From Sphaerospermopsis torques-reginae ITEP-024 (GTDB lineage Bacteria > Cyanobacteriota > Cyanobacteriia > Cyanobacteriales > Nostocaceae): 64,000 bases of DNA. Where the stretch lies: NCBI RefSeq assembly GCF_019598945.1, contig NZ_CP080598.1, positions 3,906,001 to 3,970,000 on the forward strand, given 5' to 3'. This document shows, one piece after another, positions 53,221-64,000 of this stretch (position 1 is the stretch's first letter; every line of letters begins with the position of its first letter). The notes below the pieces were generated by a model. The model searched no databases and was not told the origin of the DNA. It saw only the letters and a list, made by a program, of their open reading frames with translations. Position numbers and translations under genes: made by a program.

Positions 53221-53772
53221 TCATCCTAATATTTTTCTCATCCTTTCCATTGCTTTCAGTGTCGAATCTGACATATTCTTTTCTCTTTTCATTAAATATT
53301 TTGTTCTAGTTAATTGTATTTCTTCAATGAATCCATCAGCAATTGACAATCCTAATTTATCTAAAAGTAAATATCTTTTCTCAATATCATGTTCGTTGTA
53401 ATCCTTACCATAATAATACATATCTGTAGCAGTTACTTCCCATCCACTGTCACCTAGTCCTATTAATGCTTCAACTGTGTTGTTAAGAGAATGAAACTCT
53501 TCTTCTTTTCCTGAATTAAGAGTAATTATAGTTATAGAATAACCTATTAATTGATTAGTGTTATCATCATATACATGGACAATATCATGGTGGTAGTTTA
53601 TTTCTTTTACTATACTCGGAACCTTAAAAATTAACAAATTAGCTGAATTGTATATCCTCTTAATAAAACCATACTCATCTTCATCAAATTTTTGTAATTC
53701 TCCATCTATTGTTATATGTGATGGTGCAGAAATAACATTTTCAAATAAACAACAATATTCCCAATACTTCAT
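53221..53772 (-). CDS. Hypothetical protein, not recognised
   Basis: A 183-residue soluble protein with alternating strands and helices (LLIFKVPSIVKEINYHHDIV, QLIGYSITIITLNSGKEEEF, ALIGLGDSGWEVTATDMYYY). The C-terminus is basic and helical (RTKYLMKREKNMSDS, LKAMERMRKIL). The segment GDSGWEVTATDMYYY recalls domains with a conserved G-x-x-G-W-E motif (like DUF4177), but I cannot name it. It has no obvious partner. Confidence 0.55.
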   Translation of the reverse strand: MKYWEYCCLFENVISAPSHITIDGELQKFDEDEYGFIKRIYNSANLLIFKVPSIVKEINYHHDIVHVYDDNTNQLIGYSITIITLNSGKEEEFHSLNNTVEALIGLGDSGWEVTATDMYYYGKDYNEHDIEKRYLLLDKLGLSIADGFIEEIQLTRTKYLMKREKNMSDSTLKAMERMRKILG

Positions 53773-54282
53773 AATACATCAGTCCTTTAGTTTAATTCCT
53801 TAACCACTATTTGTTTATATTCCCCAACTTCAAAAGGACGGTGCGCTGGTAGTTCTCCTGGGCGTTACCAAATGAACCATTAACAGTCCTTTATGAATTG
53901 CTGGATGTATCAGATTTTATATTAAATGATAATTCTATCTAAGTCCAGTTGTAAAGATTTTTCCTGATTATTTTTTGTTTAGTTTATTTACTAAATAGAA
54001 AAGTACCGCAATAAAACTTCAGTAAATACCACAATATTTATAATAAAGTTAAGTGGCTACCACAATTGAGTTAAACTAAAAAGCGAGAAAATACACAAAA
54101 AATTGCTTACACCACACTGCACTATCAAGCTGCAAGGGTGTTTTACCTCCTGCCTCCTGCCTTCTCCAAAAGACAATATTTGCTATACAATGCAGCGAAA
54201 GTTCAATTATCACCAATTGGCTAACAACCTGATTGATGATAGCTATATTAGATTAACCAAAAGCGGATAAGGATTTCATAAC
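53773..54282. other. Upstream region of argC
   Basis: A 510-bp gene-free stretch, AT-rich. It contains the dispersed repeat at 54125-54188 that also occurs at 4301-4356. No further structure is evident. Confidence 0.45.
54125..54188. repeat. Dispersed repeat, copy 2
   Basis: CAAGCTGCAAGGGTGTTTTA, CCTCCTGCCTCCTGCCTTCT and TGCTATA. It matches the block at 4301-4356 with a few differences. It lies ~95 bp before the argC start. Confidence 0.55.
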
Positions 54283-55341
54283 ATGGGTAATTTAAGGCGC
54301 GTACCAGTAGGCATTGTTGGCGCGTCAGGTTATGGCGGAGTGCAACTTGTCAGACTCCTGATGGATCATCCAGAAGTAGAAATAGTATATTTAGGTGGCG
54401 AAAGCAGCGCCGGGAAAACATTTGCGGATCTTTATCCCCACTTGGGGAGTGTAGTTAACCTCAAAATTGAAGCGGTAGATCCAGAACTGATAGCTAGTAG
54501 ATGTGAAGTAGTATTTCTCTCTTTACCCAACGGTTTAGCCTGTGACATCGCTCCTAAACTTATAGAAAAAGGCTGTAAAGTATTAGATTTGAGTGCTGAT
54601 TATCGTTTCAGCGACTTAAAAACTTATACAACTTGGTATGGAACAGAAAGAAGCGATCGCCCTATTGCCGAAACAGCAGTTTATGGTTTACCAGAATTAT
54701 ACCGCGATCGCATTGCCGAAACTAATCTCATCGGTTGTCCTGGTTGTTATCCCACAGCCAGTTTACTCGCACTTGCCCCACTTTTAAAACAAGGTTTAAT
54801 AGTTCCCGAAACAGCTATCATTGATGCTAAATCTGGAACTTCTGGAGGAGGAAGACAAGGTAAAATTAATTTGTTGTTAGCGGAAGCAGATAACTCCCTA
54901 GCAGCGTATAACGTCGCCCGTCACCGTCACACCCCAGAAATTGAGCAAATTTGCAGTGATTTAGCTGGACACGAAGTTACAGTCCAATTTACACCTCATT
55001 TAATCCCAATGGTGAGGGGAATATTAGCCACAGTTTACGCCACCCTCAGAGATCCCGGTTTAGTACGTGATGATTTAATTACAATTTACACTGCATTTTA
55101 CCGTAATTCCCCTTGGGTGAAAATTTGTAATAGTGGTACATATCCCCAAACTAAATGGGCTTGTGGGAGTAACTCCTGTTACATAGGTATAGAAGTTGAC
55201 CCCCGAACCAGAAGAGTGATCGTCATGTCAGCCATTGACAACCTGATCAAAGGACAAGCAGGCCAAGCCATACAATGTATGAACATCATGATGGGTTGGG
55301 ATGAAACCTTGGGTTTACCCAAAGTTGGGTTTTATCCATAA
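54283..55341 (+). CDS. argC: N-acetyl-gamma-glutamyl-phosphate reductase
   Basis: The third enzyme of arginine synthesis; it reduces N-acetylglutamyl phosphate with NADPH. The 352-residue length is normal. The NADP-binding N-terminus is [18 protein letters not shown]. The catalytic cysteine is C155 in [15 protein letters not shown], and the histidine region is [10 protein letters not shown]. The final part has [15 protein letters not shown], typical of ArgC. No other arg genes are adjacent. Confidence 0.97.
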   Translation: MGNLRRVPVGIVGASGYGGVQLVRLLMDHPEVEIVYLGGESSAGKTFADLYPHLGSVVNLKIEAVDPELIASRCEVVFLSLPNGLACDIAPKLIEKGCKVLDLSADYRFSDLKTYTTWYGTERSDRPIAETAVYGLPELYRDRIAETNLIGCPGCYPTASLLALAPLLKQGLIVPETAIIDAKSGTSGGGRQGKINLLLAEADNSLAAYNVARHRHTPEIEQICSDLAGHEVTVQFTPHLIPMVRGILATVYATLRDPGLVRDDLITIYTAFYRNSPWVKICNSGTYPQTKWACGSNSCYIGIEVDPRTRRVIVMSAIDNLIKGQAGQAIQCMNIMMGWDETLGLPKVGFYP

Positions 55342-55346
55342 GAAGG

Positions 55347-55388
55347 GAACAGGGAACAGGGAACAGGGAACAGGGAACAGGGAACAGA
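55347..55388. repeat. STRR heptamer array after argC
   Basis: About six copies of GGGAACA. It lies directly after the argC stop codon. Confidence 0.85.
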
Positions 55389-55394
55389 AGGGAT

Positions 55395-55424
55395 AACCCA
55401 ACATTTATCAAGTTTTGTTGGGTT
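55395..55424 (+). terminator. Hairpin downstream of argC
   Basis: AACCCAAC (55395-55402) pairs with GTTGGGTT (55417-55424) across a 14-nt loop, followed by TCACTTTGT. It is a plausible argC terminator. Confidence 0.5.
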
Positions 55425-55505
55425 TCACTTTGTACCGACTAATGTAATTTTAATCCAGAGCAATATCGCCTTATTCTTAAACTGTTAATCCACTATCATA
55501 AAATA

Positions 55506-55850
55506 ATGGAAGCACAAGCCAGGGAGATTAAAAACTACCTGAAAATTGATGGCAAAAGTCCTTTTGAAGATTGGTATTATTCTCTACGAGATAGGAAAGC
55601 AAGACAAAAAATTCAATTAAGACTAGATCGCGTTAAACTAGGTAATCTGGGAGATTATCGTTCAGTAGGAGCAGGTGTATTTGAATTTAAAATTGATTAT
55701 TGTCCAGGATATCGAGTTTATTTTGGACAGTTAGGAACAACAATTGTACTTCTTCTCTGTGGTGGAGATAAAAGCACCCAAGAACAAGATATTGCTAAAG
55801 CTAAGGAGTATTGGTTAGACTATGAAAAACGTGAAAATACCAACCAGTAG
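55506..55850 (+). CDS. RelE/HigB-like addiction module toxin
   Basis: A 114-residue protein: YLKIDGKSPFEDWYYSLRDR, KARQKIQLRLDRVKLGNLGD, RSVGAGVFEFKIDYCPGYRV, YFGQLGTTIVLLLCGGDKST. This is the phage Gp49/HigB-like group of RelE toxins ('addiction module killer'). Its 3' end overlaps the antitoxin gene by 29 bp, the usual toxin-first order. Confidence 0.9.
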   Translation: MEAQAREIKNYLKIDGKSPFEDWYYSLRDRKARQKIQLRLDRVKLGNLGDYRSVGAGVFEFKIDYCPGYRVYFGQLGTTIVLLLCGGDKSTQEQDIAKAKEYWLDYEKRENTNQ

Positions 55851-56154
55851 AAACTATCAGGAATTTCTCATTGAATCTCTGAAAAACTCTGAAGAAGCTG
55901 CAAGTTATCTAGAAATAGTTTTAGAAGCAGGAAGTGATGAACCATTACTACTGCAAAATGCCATATCTAATATAGTAGAAGCTTATGCTAAAATGAATCA
56001 TATTTCTGATTCAACTAAACAGCAATATGAGAAACTTCAGAACATCCTTAAACAAAGCAATTGTGCCGAAATTTATGCTTTCCTAGAATTACTAAATACA
56101 ATAGGTTTTCAAATTTCTATCACACCTAAATCAAATTCATCTTATCAGTCTTAA
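55822..56154 (+). CDS. HigA-like addiction module antidote protein
   Basis: A 110-residue protein: IPTSRNYQEFLIESLKNSEE, AASYLEIVLEAGSDEPLLLQ, then a segment corresponding to a helix-turn-helix (NHISDSTKQQYEKLQNILKQ) and FLELLNTIGFQISITPKS. The helix-turn-helix is more diverged than usual, so DNA binding may be weak. It overlaps and likely neutralises the toxin encoded just upstream. Confidence 0.85.
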   Translation: MKNVKIPTSRNYQEFLIESLKNSEEAASYLEIVLEAGSDEPLLLQNAISNIVEAYAKMNHISDSTKQQYEKLQNILKQSNCAEIYAFLELLNTIGFQISITPKSNSSYQS

Positions 56155-56171
56155 AATCTTCTTTAGTTGAG

Positions 56172-56283
56172 GCAGGGAACAGATAACAGGTAACAGGTAA
56201 CAGGAGGCAGGAAGCAAAATTTAATATTCTTCCCCTGCTTCCCCTGCTTTCTTCACTGTCACCTGTAACCTGTAACCTGTAAC

Positions 56284-56285
<2 letters not shown>
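56172..56285. repeat. Paired STRR runs forming an inverted repeat between converging genes
   Basis: AACAGGTAACAGGTAACAGG at about 56176-56200 and TGTCACCTGTAACCTGTAAC to about 56285 are complementary. The transcripts of both converging genes could form a long hairpin here, and the last unit abuts the eno stop codon. Confidence 0.75.
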
Positions 56286-58309
<2,024 letters not shown>

Positions 58310-58615
58310 ATGACAGCAGTAATTACTAATCATATTGAAATAACGCCAGGTATATGTGGTGGTAAACCTCGTATTGCTGGACATCGAATTAAAGTACAAA
58401 ATATCGTCATTTGGTATGAACGGATGGGAATGTCACCAGATGAAATCGTCTATCATTATCCTAGTATTACCTTAGCTGATGTTCATGCAGCATTGGCTTA
58501 TTATTATGATCATCTGGAAGAAATTAGAAAAGATATAGAAGATGACGAAGCATTTGCTAGGGAGATGAAAGCACAAACTCCTTCTTTAGTTCAGCAGAAA
58601 CTATTGACTAAATAG
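58310..58615 (+). CDS. DUF433 family protein (antitoxin-like)
   Basis: A 101-residue protein: IEITPGICGGKPRIAGHRIK, VQNIVIWYERMGMSPDEIVY, HYPSITLADVHAALAYYYDH. This is the DUF433 winged-helix-like domain, usually the antitoxin partner of a PIN-like DUF5615 toxin. That toxin gene is missing: the next gene lies on the other strand and overlaps by 8 bp. The module seems broken by rearrangement. Confidence 0.9.
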   Translation: MTAVITNHIEITPGICGGKPRIAGHRIKVQNIVIWYERMGMSPDEIVYHYPSITLADVHAALAYYYDHLEEIRKDIEDDEAFAREMKAQTPSLVQQKLLTK

Positions 58616-58898
58616 GTCTATTCTCTCGGCCATGATATATACGTAAAATAATCACATCATCCTCAAGAATAACGTAGTGAATTATAAAGCCATACTTACC
58701 AAAAGAAACTACAAGTTTTCGTAATCCTGCTATTTCATCTACAATCGCACCACGACGCGGATTTTGTTGTAGACTTCCACCTGAAGAAACAATTGTTTGT
58801 ACGGCGCGGGCTGCTGCATCAGCATTATTAATTGCTATAAAATCGTAATGACGATTTAAGTCATTAATAGCAGTTTCAGTCCAAACTATCTCTGACAT
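58608..58898 (-). CDS. ParE/RelE-family toxin
   Basis: A 96-residue protein: IVWTETAINDLNRHYDFIAI, NPRRGAIVDEIAGLRKLVVS, YGFIIHYVILEDDVIILRIY, HGRENRP. The conserved R-I-Y-H-G-R-E-N ending is typical of ParE/RelE toxins. The antitoxin gene lies 5 bp upstream on the same strand. The 3' end overlaps the DUF433 gene. Confidence 0.9.
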   Translation of the reverse strand: MSEIVWTETAINDLNRHYDFIAINNADAAARAVQTIVSSGGSLQQNPRRGAIVDEIAGLRKLVVSFGKYGFIIHYVILEDDVIILRIYHGRENRPI

Positions 58899-58903
58899 TA
58901 GTT

Positions 58904-59188
58904 CTATTGTTTAATTATTAAACTATTTGCCCATTGCTGGACTTGTTCATGTTTGACTCCTGAAGCTGTACGCAGGTAGGTTTCTAAGGCAGATTTGCTT
59001 TGTTCAATCATGTCTTTTTCACTAAGAGGCTGAAAATTTAATTCTGTATCTATCTGACCATACTCAAGGGATTCTGTTACTGAAATTTGTTCTTCTTTAG
59101 CTAATTCTGTGGCTAAAAATTGAATGGCTTTGATTTTTTCTTGATGAGATAATTTTTGCAGTGAGGGTAAAATTTCTGTTAATGTCAT
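58904..59188 (-). CDS. Antitoxin of the ParE-type pair
   Basis: A 94-residue protein with an N-terminal helical region (LTEILPSLQKLSHQEKIKAI, QFLATELAKEEQ) and a polar C-terminal tail. It directly precedes the ParE-type toxin gene, the standard order. The family resembles small antitoxins common beside ParE in cyanobacteria, with no identifiable DNA-binding motif. Confidence 0.78.
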   Translation of the reverse strand: MTLTEILPSLQKLSHQEKIKAIQFLATELAKEEQISVTESLEYGQIDTELNFQPLSEKDMIEQSKSALETYLRTASGVKHEQVQQWANSLIIKQ

Positions 59189-59594
59189 AGAAATTAGGGG
59201 TAAAGCTATTTATATTATACTGTTATCTCAGTCTGTTTTCTATAGATACGGAAAAACGTTAGCGTTAGCTAACCGCAGGTATCGCTCTTTTCTTGTGAAG
59301 GTGGCTAAAGGGCGATCGCTATCAGAAACTAGAAGTCAGAAGATAAAACACTTTGGGGCAATATTTACTTTTTGTTACATACTTCATTTTTTCGCGCTTT
59401 TCTAATTATTTGTGGGTATTGATGGTATAATATAATTAAAAATTAATCATTCAAGTCTTGTGGAACGGGCATCCTGCCTGTTAAACTTATACAAATTAGA
59501 TATACAATAGAGAAATTTAGAGAAACTTAATTTAATCAATTTTTTTTTGAACTTGCTAGGTAAAAGTGTTAGCTAAAAGGTAGATTTAACTAAA
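59189..59594. other. Intergenic region with a HIP1-inserted small repeat
   Basis: No gene is seen. At 59248-59276 the reverse strand reads GCGAT, then ACCTGCGGTTAGCTAACGCTA: another relative of the 20-21-nt inserts with the ACC-NNN-GGT hairpin. An intact HIP1 lies at 59313. The rest is AT-rich and includes the promoter of the restriction-methylation gene. Confidence 0.5.
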
Positions 59595-62500
59595 ATGAAC
59601 AACACAAACTTTCATAAAATCCAGAAAATGCAACCTAGAGAATCATTAAATAAAGCATTCCTCAAAGTTAAACCAAACAGAACTGAAATTGAGAATTTCA
59701 AAAAGAATCTACAATCATTAATTGATAAGATCAATGAATCTGAATCAGAAGAGTTTCATAAAAATCTGATTGGGGACTTTTTCAAGAACACATATTATAG
59801 TACCCATCATAGCGCAAATCATTTTATTAACACTAAAGATAGAAATGACTTAGTTATTCATAATGGTAAAGATGCTAAAAGTACAGTAGGGGTAATTTTA
59901 GAATTTAAAAAACCAACAAATAAAAGCGAAATGCTCAAAGTTGATAATTTAAACACCAAAGCATTTCAAGAATTAGTTTTATATTTTCTGCGAGAACGTT
60001 TGACAGCTAAAAATTTATAAATCAAATATTTAATAGCGACTAATATTTATGAATGGTTCATTTTTGATGCTAATATATTTGAGAAAGCATTTATAGAAAA
60101 TAAAACCCTAGTTCAGCAATTTACAGATTTTGAAGCTGGAAGATTAAGCAATAAAAAAACAGACTTCTTTTATAAAGAGATTGCTAAACCTGCAATTGAT
60201 GAAATTAGCGATAAAATCACCTTTACACATTTTGATATTCGAGAATATCAGCAATATTTACAAGAATATTCACAACCTGGAGAAAATGCTAATGATGTTA
60301 AATTAATTCCACTATTTAAGTTATTTTCACCAGAACATTTATTAAAATTACCTTTTGCAAATGATAGCAATACTCTTGATAAAGGATTTTATAGCGAACT
60401 CTTACATATTATCGGTTTAACGGAAATTAAGGAAGGTAGTAAAAAACTGATTCAAAGGAAAAAAGAAACTGAAAGAAATGTCGGTTCATTAATAGAAAAT
60501 GCCATTATTCAACTCGATAGTTTAGATAAAATTTCTCGGTTAGAGAAACCAGAACAATTTGGAGAAACTTACCAAGAACAACTTTTCAATCTTGGTTTAG
60601 AATTAGCAATTACTTGGATCAATAGAATCCTCTTTTTGAAATTACTAGAAGCGCAATTAATTAAATATCATAAAAATGATTTATCCTTTGGATTTTTGAA
60701 TTTACAGAAAGTCAGAAATTATGATGATCTGAATAGTCTTTTCTTCAGCGTATTAGCTCGTAAACATAACGAAAGAAATCAAACCGTACAAAAAAGCTTT
60801 TCTCATGTTCCTTATTTGAATAGTTCACTATTTGAAGCGACGGATATTGAACAAGTAACGATTTTTATTAATAATCTCAGAAATGAGAATCTGGAAATTT
60901 TCTCCTCTACTATTTTAAAAGGTAGCAAAGGAAAAAAACGCACTGGTGAAATTAATGCTTTAGAATATCTCTTTGAATTTCTCAATGCTTATGATTTTAG
61001 TAGTGAAACCGGGGAAGAAATTCAGGAAGAGAATAAAAGATTAATTAATGCTGCTGTACTGGGTTTAATCTTTGAGAAAATTAACGGTTATAAAGATGGT
61101 TCTTTCTTTACTCCTGGTTTCATTACTATGTATATGTGTCGAGAAACCATTAGAAAAGCAATTGTTCAGAAATTTAATGATCTTAAAGATTGGAAATGTG
61201 AAAATATTCATGATTTGTATGACAAAATAGAAGATAAAAAAGAAGCTAACACTATTATCAATAGTTTAAAACTCTGTGATCCTGCTGTGGGTTCTGGACA
61301 TTTTTTAGTTTCTGCTTTGAATGAAATTATTGCGATTAAAAGCGAACTGAAAATTTTACTTGATAGGGAAGGTAAAAGATTAAAGGAATATGATATTGAA
61401 GTTGTCAACGATGAGTTAATTATTACTGATGAAGATGGGTTATTATTTGAATATAATCCTAAAAGTAAGGAAAGTCAGCGAGTACAAGAAACGCTGTTTC
61501 ATGAAAAACAGACAATTATTGAAAACTGTTTATTTGGTGTGGATATTAACCCCAATTCTGTAAAAATATGTCGGTTGCGGTTATGGATTGAACTTTTAAA
61601 AAATGCTTATTATAAAACCGATAGTAATTACACTGAATTAGAAACTTTACCGAATATTGATATTAATATCAAATGTGGTAATTCTTTAATTAGTCGTTTT
61701 GCTTTAGATGCTGATTTGCGTGTTGCTTTAAATAGAAGTAATTGCAGTATTGAAACTTATAGAAATGCTGTACAAACTTACCGCAATGCTGAAAATAAGG
61801 AACAAAAGCGGGAAATGACAAGGTTAATTAATGATATTAAAGGTAATTTAAAGACAACATTGGGATTAAGTGATCCTAATAAGACTAAGTTAAGAAAGTT
61901 ACAGGGTGAAGTTGAGAATTTAGAAACTCAAACTTCTTTGTTTGAGGAAACTAAAGCTGAGAAAAAAGCGCGGGAGAAAAAGATTACTAAGTTAAATAAT
62001 GAGATGGATAAGTTACGAGTTGAGATTGAAGATATAGAAAGTGGTAAGGTTTATGAAAATGCTTTTGAGTGGAGGTTTGAGTTTCCCGAAGTTTTGAATA
62101 ATGATGGTGTTTTTGTTGGTTTTGATGTCGTTATTGGTAATCCTCCTTATTTTTCCCTATCTAAAATTAAAGATAAATATCAAACTTCTTATTTTGAAAA
62201 CAAATATCAAACTTATACAAAAGGTTCAGATATTTATTGCTTGTTTTATGAACAAGGAAATTGTATTTTAAGGAAACAAGGATTTTTAAGTTATATTACT
62301 TCTAATTCTTGGTTAAAGACGATTTATGGTGATGCTTTGAAAAGATATTTTATTGATAATATGCACCCCAATATTTTATTAAATATTGAAGATACCCAGA
62401 TTTTTGAAGAAGCAACCGTAGAATCAAATATTATAATTCTCAAAAAAGATCAACTAAATGAATGTTTTAATGTAGCTAGTTTAATGAGTAATTATATATT

Positions 62501-63392
62501 TGGTTCTTCTTTAGATGAATATTTTATTAATAACTGTTTTGAATTTAAAATACCTAATACATCAGAATGGATTATAGGAAACGAAAAAGTTGGAAAATTG
62601 AAACAAAGAATAGAACAAATCGGTAAAAAATTAAAAGATTTTAAGATCACCATTAATTTTGGGATTAAAACAGGATATAATGCAGCTTTTATTATCAACG
62701 AAGAAACTAAAAATAAATTAATTTCTGAAAATGAAAAATCATCAGAAATAATTAAACCAATTTTAAGAGGTAGAGATTTAAAAAAATATACTTATGAGTT
62801 TTCTGGATTCTACTTAATTAATACACACAATGGAATTAGAAAAAAGAATATTGAGAGAATTAAAGCTGAAGAAAATTATCCATCTATTTATAATTATTTA
62901 AGTTCTTTTATTCCTGATATTGAACAACGACAAGACAAAGGTAAACATTGGACAAATTTAAGAAATTGTGCTTATTTAGAAGATTTTGAAAAACCTAAAA
63001 TAGTTTGGGGTGAAATATCTGATCAACCTAAATTTGCTTTTGATGATGGTAACTATTATGCTGAAGCTACTACTTTTTTGATGACTGGTGAAAAGCTGAA
63101 ATATTTATTAGCAATTTTAAATTCCCAACTATCAGCATGGTATTTTAACCAAATTTCAACTACCACAGGAATGGGTACAAATAGATGGAAAAAATATAAA
63201 ATTGAAATGTTACCCATTAAAGAACCTACAGAAATTGAAGAATTATCACTAGAAAAAATAGTAGATCAAATCCTCAATGCTAAAAAATCAGATCCGAATG
63301 CAGATACAACCGCATTAGAAAGAGAAATTGATCAAATGGTTTATCAACTTTATGAATTAACACCGGAAGAAATTAAAATTATAGAAGGATAA
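59595..63392 (+). pseudogene. Eco57I-type restriction-modification protein interrupted by a single stop codon
   Basis: Two ORFs (59595-60020 and 60636-63392) lie in the same frame and the 615 bp between them is fully open, so one 1265-codon gene is broken only by TAA at 60018-60020. The sequence there, AKNL-stop-IKYLIATNIYEW, fits a GAA to TAA change. The N-terminal part has a nuclease core (D85, then E103-F-K105). The methylase part has DPAVGSGHF (codon 562) and NPPY (codon 849), the SAM-binding and catalytic motifs of N6-adenine methyltransferases. The C-terminal part would recognise the target. A TTG at 60636 or another codon might restart translation of the methylase half. Confidence 0.88.
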
Positions 63393-63546
63393 ATTGTAAC
63401 CTAAATTCATAGGATGGAAGCAACCAAGCAAGTCGAGAAAGTGGAAACAGCCAAACGAGGAAATATTGATTAATCAAAATGTAGGGGTTTGCGAGATGCT
63501 ACTCATGAGTTATAATTTTATGGATAGCACTTTCTTGAAATGAACA

Positions 63547-63726
63547 ATGGAAAAAGTTGTTACTAAAGTTAATCAAAAACAACAAAAAAGCGATTTTTAT
63601 TATTGGCAGAAGCAATCATATCAAAAACGTTTAGAAGCACTAGAACAAATTCGTCGGGAATATCACCAATATCAGTACCATGTTGAACCAAGATTTCAAA
63701 GAGTTTATACAATTATTAAACGATAA
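63547..63726 (+). CDS. Small basic protein ahead of a nucleotidyltransferase (putative partner)
   Basis: A 59-residue protein: MEKVVTKVNQKQQKSDFYYW, QKQSYQKRLEALEQIRREYH, then QYQYHVEPRFQRVYTIIKR. It overlaps the nucleotidyltransferase gene by 47 bp in another frame. This arrangement (a short helical protein, then an AbiEii/MNT-like gene) is frequent in cyanobacteria and may be a toxin-antitoxin module, with the pair's roles unproven. Confidence 0.7.
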   Translation: MEKVVTKVNQKQQKSDFYYWQKQSYQKRLEALEQIRREYHQYQYHVEPRFQRVYTIIKR

Positions 63727-64000
63727 TCAAGTCAAGTATTTAGTAATTGGCGGTTATGCAGTAGCCATTCATGGACACCCTCGCTATACCAAAGATATTG
63801 ATATTTGGATCGAAATGAGTCAGGAAAATGCTGAAAAACTGATGAAAGCTTTAGTGGAATTTGGTTTTGGTAGTTTGGGTTTAACTCCTGAAGATTTCCA
63901 ATGCGCTGATCAAATTATTCAATTAGGTTATCCTCCTAATCGCATTGATTTAATTACTACACCAGATGGAATAGATTTTAAAACCTGTTATCAGTCCAAA
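63680..64000 (+). CDS. Nucleotidyltransferase (AbiEii/MNT-like), cut by the window end
   Basis: The frame opened by the ATG at 63680 is open to the window edge (107 residues). It contains the nucleotidyltransferase signature YLVIGGYAVAIHGHPRYTKD, IDIWIE, i.e. GG followed by D-x-D, then RIDLITTPDGIDF. These enzymes add nucleotides or AMP to a target and often act as antitoxins or toxins in two-gene modules. The remainder of the protein is outside the window. Confidence 0.85.
   Translation, partial: MLNQDFKEFIQLLNDNQVKYLVIGGYAVAIHGHPRYTKDIDIWIEMSQENAEKLMKALVEFGFGSLGLTPEDFQCADQIIQLGYPPNRIDLITTPDGIDFKTCYQSK

Overview
The window is chromosomal DNA from a filamentous, probably heterocyst-forming cyanobacterium (order Nostocales, Anabaena/Dolichospermum/Nostoc type). 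This rests on psaC (photosystem I), chlH (chlorophyll synthesis), a COP23-domain protein, an xisH relic, many copies of the HIP1 palindrome GCGATCGC, and tandem 7-nt repeats (STRRs) between genes. Base composition is AT-rich throughout. No rRNA, tRNA, CRISPR array or prophage was recognised.

Layout. (1) 1-10 kb, mostly housekeeping: a cut-off FG-GAP repeat protein, two unknown envelope proteins, fmt, a small conserved protein, psaC and glmS. (2) 9.8-21 kb, a cluster of exported proteins: a COP23-domain protein, three paralogous trypsin-like serine proteases (one bare, one fused to seven WD40 repeats, one fused to TPRs) and a membrane Ser/Thr kinase. An intact-looking IS630-type element sits 10 bp before the WD40 protease. 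Fragments of an Rpn-like protein, an HNH nuclease, a PIN toxin and a Phd antitoxin lie among them. (3) 21-30 kb, an accessory island: remnant of a type I restriction subunit, solitary cytosine methyltransferase, Uma2 nucleases, two HicAB pairs, ParDE, BrnTA, HigBA, an xisH fragment and a PD-(D/E)XK-like protein, separated by ~28-bp HIP1 tandem arrays. (4) 30-35 kb: chlH and a large unknown Cache-type membrane sensor. (5) 37-40 kb: three more toxin/antitoxin-like pairs, including a free-standing colicin E5-like RNase, around copies of a MITE-like inverted-repeat element. (6) 40-58 kb: phnDCE transporter genes, metH, an amidase, ribBA, argC and eno, mixed with DUF2887 proteins and further toxin-antitoxin genes. 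(7) 58-64 kb: DUF433 and ParE-type modules, an Eco57I-type restriction-methylation gene broken by one stop codon, and a nucleotidyltransferase-type pair cut by the window end.

The dominant theme is a stable core genome interrupted by addiction modules, restriction genes and very small mobile repeats, many visibly decaying (truncations, frameshifts, in-frame stops, tail-to-tail fragments). The strongest candidates for something little described are: the 28-bp HIP1 arrays with tiny hairpin inserts placed inside the HIP1 palindrome; the protease/COP23/kinase cluster; the orphan Cache sensor with an unrecognised cytoplasmic region; and the solitary colicin E5-like RNase with an acidic partner. 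All domain names were assigned by eye from motifs, without any database search.
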